DNA of 64,000 nucleotides from Rhabdornis inornatus (lineage: Eukaryota; Chordata; Aves; Passeriformes; Rhabdornithidae). How positions within the stretch are numbered: the stretch's first letter is position 1; each line of letters begins with the position of its first letter. Location: contig VWZS01000906.1 of the NCBI GenBank assembly GCA_013397075.1, positions 248,001-312,000 of the forward strand. Direction: 5' to 3'. The translations under genes were made by a program, and so were the position numbers. The notes beneath the pieces were generated by a model, which searched no databases, was not told the DNA's origin, and saw only the letters and a list, made by a program, of their open reading frames with translations. Shown here in pieces: positions 59,349 through 64,000 of this stretch.

Positions 59349-61185
59349 AGCCAAGATGTGATGCAGTGGAGAAGTGAAGAAGGGGTTTAAATGCAGGAGA
59401 GAAGAGGAGCAATGCTCTCCAAGAATACCTTGCTCATCAAAACCAAAAGCAGTCTTAATGAGAAATGCATTCCCCAGGCAGTCACAGGGAGTCTGTTTAA
59501 GGGAGGCTCATATTCTATCCCCTACAAAGTTTCATGGAGCATTTCATGGCACGTAAGGGATCATCTAACTTTATCTCCCCTCTACAACAAGCTGTGAGCC
59601 AACCCTTTCTGGAGCTTGACAGTGTAGATTTGGAAATAGCTCTTCACTGAAAAGAAGGCAGCACTGCTACAGGCTGTGGCCGAGAGCTGGAGGTACCAAA
59701 GCACCACAACCTCATGGCCTCCTCCCTGCAGGATGCTGGGGGTTGAGGATGTGCCCTCAGATAATCCTGAATCTTAAAATCATTCTGCAAACCAACCTCT
59801 CTGGCAGCAGAGAAGCCTGGATGAAGGTAGAGCTGAGCTGCAAGGCTTTCTGAATGTGAGCCAGCCCAAGCATGCTGGGCATCACAGCTCTGGCCCAGCT
59901 TTTCTCAGCAAACAGAGTGGAGTGAGTGCAGGTTGGATCTGTCATGACCACACCAATCTACAAATTATTACCTGAAAGGGCTTTAGACACCCTGTTTAAA
60001 CCTAACCCTTTTATGGACATCTTGGGGAAACATATAATGAGTTAGTCTGGCCAGTAGGTAAAGCCTGAGAATGTCAAAGGTGTGAAGTGTTTGGGGCTTT
60101 TCCTGGGGAAAAGGCTAAGAGGAACAGCTTGAGTGTCATGCAGCCAGGAAACAATTTTTTCCTTATTCAGATTAAGACAAAATGGTGTGATTGTAGCCAT
60201 CTGTTTCAGCTAGATCAGGATATTTTTAATTATTTCTTAAGAAGTAAAAGAGGAATCTGATGGCCCAATTGCATTCCTGTCCCCAAGCTGGCATTCATAC
60301 AATGTCCTCCACCAGCAGATGCCACAGCCTTGCATGAAATTTAGTCACAACACTTATGCCAAATTTCTAGTAGTCAATTTCCCTATTATCCTTTAAGAAA
60401 AAACACAAACCAAAACCAGACAAAACAACACTATAATTCCCTTTTGATTGTAAGCTTATATATTTCCTTGTTTTACATTGGGTTTATTTCCATTTTAACA
60501 TTTAACATTTGCCTACAGCTCCTGTCAGTTCCACAAGTAACTTTCCCATACCGTATCTGCCTTGCTTTATCCTTTGTTTGCCCATTGCAGTAACTGATTA
60601 CACTGCTGAGCAAAATTTGCTTTAATTTGTCACCATGAAAGCCTAATCATTTTGGGGCAGGCTGCCTGAATTATTGTGAATGATGATCTCATGCCTGTGA
60701 GTCAGTGGAAAATAGGTAAATAGAGGAGAATTCTGAGCACCCTGAGGATGCTGAGACTGTACAGACTTAGGACACACTTGTGAAAATGTGAACATCAAGA
60801 AAATTCATGGTTTATGGACTCTATATTAAACTTGCTTTCTGCCCTAAAAGAGGGAAGCCAACCTGTGGCTTTCCCTCTGCTACCTGCAGCCTGCGGTGCC
60901 TGCCCCCCTTCAGGTGCCAGAATCTTGTTTCCCAGTGTCTGGGGGCTGAGCTCTCACCCTGGGTGGGCTCAGGCTTGGATCCCACATCTGACCACAGCGG
61001 CACCCCCTTCATTAGACAAACCCTCTCCCCCTGCCAGCACCGACGGCAAAACTGAACTGCAACTTTTCCTCCCCCGAATTCCATCCCCTGAGTGAGTGAG
61101 CCATCGGGGCCACCCATGCAGGACTCCCTGGGTTTCCACAGAAGTGCCAGGGCTGTGCTTCCACTCTGTGTAGGTGTGAGCTCAG

Positions 61186-61280
61186 CAGCAAGCCGGGCTT
61201 GCTGACTCACCGGCCCCGGGATGGCTCTGTCCCCAAGCGTGTCCCCATCCCCTCCAGATGAGTCACCGCCGTGAGTCACA
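61186..61280. promoter_or_regulatory. Cluster of three AP-1/MARE sites
   Basis: TGACTCA at 61203-61209, TGAGTCA at 61259-61265 and TGAGTCA at 61272-61278 are all perfect AP-1 heptamers. The first is preceded by TGC (TGCTGACTCA, 61200-61209), giving a MAF/NF-E2-type half site. Around 7-8 TGASTCA words are expected by chance in 64 kb, so three in 76 bases is a strong cluster. CpGs are enriched here, and a hairpin (arms CAGCAAGC and GCTTGCTG, 61186-61204) overlaps the first site. An inducible enhancer is a fair inference. Confidence 0.4.
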
Positions 61281-61507
61281 CACACGCTGCATCTGCATCG
61301 CGTATCTATGGCAGCCTCCTGCCAAGGGGAAACTGTTTGTGTGGAGTAACCATGGAGAGGCAGGAAACGCTGAGGAGCACCGAGAGGTGAGGGATGAGGA
61401 AAAACCGACAGGGGAAAGCGTATTCTACCTCCACAGCCCTGGAGTACAAAAGGAAATATTTGCCTGCCTTGGAGATTTTTTCCTTCTCTTTTCCATGATG
61501 TCTCTAA

Positions 61508-61541
61508 CTTACAGCATTTCTCTAAGTGGAAATGCTGTAAG
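61508..61541. repeat. Perfect 13-base-arm hairpin
   Basis: CTTACAGCATTTC (61508-61520) and GAAATGCTGTAAG (61529-61541) are exact reverse complements around an 8-base loop, TCTAAGTG. It could form a stable stem in RNA or DNA. The stem is too short for a normal miRNA precursor and no T run follows it. Confidence 0.9.
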
Positions 61542-63330
61542 AAGGAGCCTTGTGGTGGCACCAGCAGGGTGTGGAGTCCCTGCAAATCTCACAGGGAGGT
61601 GTGTTGGCACAGTGGGTTCAGCTTTTCCCAAGAGAACAGTTTAAGCAGAGGCATCGAAGGTGCCAGGCAGGGTCCCCTCACCAGTCCTTTCATCTCACCC
61701 TGCACGCTCTGTGATCATTTGGCTCCAAAATCATAGCGAGGTGATTGCTGAGGGCAGACCCCAAACCCTCACTGCCTTGCTCTTGTTGATGTTTTGTGAG
61801 AACAAGGGTCAAGAAGGCAGGAAAAGTGATGGCTGTGTCACTTAGGTCCTACCAGCTGCAGATACCTCACACACGTCTTTTTCCCTCCATCCGTGTGGTT
61901 TGTACTATCCAGAACACATTTGCAAAGAAATAAATTTAAAAAAAAATAAATTTAAATCCCATCAGCTTCTTCTTTGAAGAATAAGTGGTGTGTTTCAACA
62001 TGCCTTTTTCCAGGAACAGCTCACACCACAGGACTTTTAATAGGTGGTGAAGGATTATGATGTTATCATTTTATTTTCGAAAATGGTTAATCAGCCAATA
62101 GATACAGCCACTAATAAATGTTCCCATAGATGTGGGTTTAACATCTGTTAGAGATAGCATCTGTATCTACACTATCACTTTACTCTGTATCAAACCACTG
62201 GATTAGTCATAGGCATGGTCAGTTTTTCACTTTTATTATTGGTCTCCAGACCAGAAACACCTTTAGGCAATGGGTTTTACAATGCTGCACATCTGGCTAA
62301 TCCTGAACATTATTTATTTGTCCACCTGCCTTGTAGAAATGACATCTCTCCCTTCAAACAAGAGGAGGGGACTGCACTGTTGATTGTGATACAAACCCCA
62401 GTGAGATGGGGCAGAAAATACTCCTGCTTCTGCACAGGTTGTACCATGAATGTTCACAAGAAATAGAAATAAAATCTCTTTTTCACTGCAATACAGACCT
62501 CAGCTTCTCTTTTTATTCACAGCAAAAGTCAGCTGAAAATGTTCTTTTGGCAAAGATAGGGTGAACTTTGTGGTTTTGTTTTTTTAAAAATCACTTAAAG
62601 TCGAGAAAGCAGCAAAAGCAAGTGAACATGTTTATAGACTGATTTGTAAGGCAGAAAAAGCTGTACTTTGCACCACTGAGAACCAACGTGCACACAATGA
62701 GAACAAGCAAGTTTAATTTTCTTCCCAAACAAACTAGACAGGGGAAAGATTATCCCCTCCTTGGAGCTGCCTCTGCAAAGTTTACTGACTGGAACTGCTC
62801 TACCTTTCCTCTGCGGTGTGTTTACCTTAGATTGCACATGAAAATTAGATATGCCAAGGTAAAAATAACTGCACATTCTATCAGACAGAAGATAAAGCTC
62901 CTTTTCACGTCACTTTATTTAAATGTACTGGTACTTTTTGAACTCCCTCATGCTGGGACCAGTTTCCAGCCAGTCCATCCAGCAGCAGCTCAGTCCCTCC
63001 AGGCAAGGAATGAGATGTGCTGGTGGTTACCAGCTGCAGAGGTAAAAAATGCACCCACAGTGCAGGGACTGAGTGCTGAAAGCAATTAAAGACATTTAGC
63101 AGCTCCCTGAATAGTGTGACCTCTTTCCAACCGAGGTCTGTCTCAATTCCCACGTGGGAGGTTCCTTGTTGCTGCTGGCTAAAACTGTTTCTTCCAACAC
63201 AAAACGACCTATGTAAGTGTTTCACAAGCTCACCAAGCACTCAAAATCCATAAGTTAGTAAAAACTGCCCGAGGTTACTCTCCACAGCCTAGATCCTGGC
63301 ATGAGAAGTATTTTTTATTTCCCAGAAGAA

Positions 63331-63369
63331 GTACCCTGACATGACTGGCTGTCAGGTACCTCAGGGTAC
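63331..63369. repeat. Overlapping alternative hairpins
   Basis: GTACCCTGACA (63331-63341) can pair with TGTCAGGTAC (63350-63359), with one bulged C. Its first nine bases can alternatively pair perfectly with TCAGGGTAC (63361-63369). The two structures exclude one another. This may simply reflect local partial duplication of a GGTAC-type word. Confidence 0.8.
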
Positions 63370-64000
63370 AGCAAACCTGTTGGAGGCTCCTTCTCAGAGC
63401 CAGAAAGCCAGGAGCAAACTCTGTCTGATGAGCACTAAGAAAGGCAGGGATTAACTTGATTTTTTGGCAGAACTGAATTTACAGCTTGTCTACATGATGA
63501 TGTTATTTCAAACAAATGGAGAATGTGAATTAAAGGCACGGTGGCTGTGCCAGAATGGCTCTGTGTGTGCACTCGTTTTTCCTTTCAAAATCCATGCTTC
63601 TTTCTGGGAGGTACTGGGACAGAGCAGTGCCAGGCAGGTCTCTGGTGACATCCAAGCCTCAGGGACACACAGGTGAGGCACAGGCAATGACTTGCCCTGA
63701 GCCCTGGGAAAGCTGCTGGCAGTGTGACAAGGTTGAGGGCCAAATGTTCAATGGGAGAGCCAAAATTCATGCATGTTAGTGCTGAGCTGTATTTGCCAAG
63801 GGACACTGCCCTGGGTTTGGGAGAAGCTGGGATGTTTTGCCAGCCTGATATTAGAGCATGGAGATGAACTGATTAAACCACTTGAGAACTGAACCAGTGT
63901 TACTTTTACATTGGACATTTACATAAGTACATTTTTCATTTCTTGGTCTCTAAAAGTCTCTGGAGCAGGAGAGCACATCTGGAATGCTGCACAGAGGCAC

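Larger units (their letters stand above)
54656..61180. other. Long non-coding stretch
   Basis: About 6.5 kb without a recognised gene. It holds a T17 run (55132-55148) and a three-unit 14-base repeat (59309-59348). Frames reach 165 codons (58893-59390, plus) and 161 codons (55163-55648), with no domain. Region 59960-60800 is AT-rich with hardly any open frame. Confidence 0.45.
60821..61585 (-). other. Unexplained 254-codon open frame
   Basis: This is the longest frame in the window that is not made of simple repeats. It opens with TTG rather than ATG, and the first methionine is only about two thirds of the way in (residue 157 or so). A normal start is therefore missing and an upstream exon would be needed. 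I see no domain, signal peptide or transmembrane stretch. The region is GC-richer and stop-poor, and it overlaps the AP-1 cluster. A chance frame is the most likely explanation. Confidence 0.08.
61281..64000. other. Non-coding stretch to window end
   Basis: No gene is recognised. It holds two small hairpins (61508-61541, 63331-63369) and an AT-rich stretch (about 62035-62215) with TTATCA, GGTTAATCA and CCAATAGAT words that looks constrained. Frames reach 133 codons (62688-63089, plus) without a domain. Confidence 0.4.

Noticed and set aside
1..64000. CRISPR arrays, bacterial operons, tRNA or rRNA genes
   Set aside because: No regularly spaced identical repeats, no ribosome-binding-site-led gene runs, no tRNA B-box-like GGTTCGAATCC words and no rRNA-like blocks. 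The repeat content is avian.

Overview
This 64 kb window looks like nuclear DNA from a bird, most likely a neognath and probably a songbird. The main evidence is eight fragments of CR1 LINEs, the characteristic avian non-LTR retrotransposon; several end in the ATTCTATG-type 3' octamers. There is also one LTR of a type I recognise from songbird genomes (family name uncertain), and a decamer minisatellite of the GGGAGCACTG type common in avian assemblies. CpG is scarce and the open frames are short and unsupported, as expected for intergenic or intronic vertebrate DNA.

I find no protein-coding gene I can defend, and no tRNA, rRNA or CRISPR array. The open frames over about 120 codons are either translations of simple repeats (AAGG, TG, CATTCC, the decamer) or frames with no recognisable domain, mostly without an ATG start. 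Two short frames with splice-like borders (960-1153 and 51343-51552) are recorded as weak exon candidates only. The window is best read as intergenic DNA or a very large intron.

Layout: 1-2.5 kb holds two minus-strand CR1 tails and an AT-rich palindrome. At 5.7-6.1 kb a short GC-rich hairpin sits beside a stretch that looks conserved. 7.9-8.7 kb is a long purine-rich tract containing (GGAA)15 and a 404-base assembly gap flanked on both sides by the same 28 bases. 9.7-9.9 kb is a plus-strand CR1 followed at once by a near-perfect hairpin. 13.2 kb has a CR1 tail and 14.55-14.83 kb a decamer minisatellite. 22.48-22.54 kb carries ten perfect CATTCC units. 26.8-27.1 kb is a regulatory-looking stretch with GATA and homeodomain cores. 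38.0-38.7 kb is the longest CR1, retaining the decayed end of ORF2. 39.7-40.3 kb is a lone LTR on the minus strand. 43.3-44.8 kb has two more CR1 tails, 45.05-45.26 kb a TG tract, and 45.78-45.94 kb a TAATTA cluster with a kappa-B-like site. 54.35-54.66 kb is an old diverged CR1. 61.19-61.28 kb has three AP-1 heptamers within 76 bases.

No new gene system is visible. The most interesting signals are possible regulatory arrays built from repeats (TEAD-core and ETS-core microsatellites), the AP-1/MARE cluster, the hairpin abutting a CR1 3' end, and the duplicated flanks of the assembly gap. All functional readings of non-coding segments are inference from motif content. They would need cross-species alignment and chromatin data to confirm.
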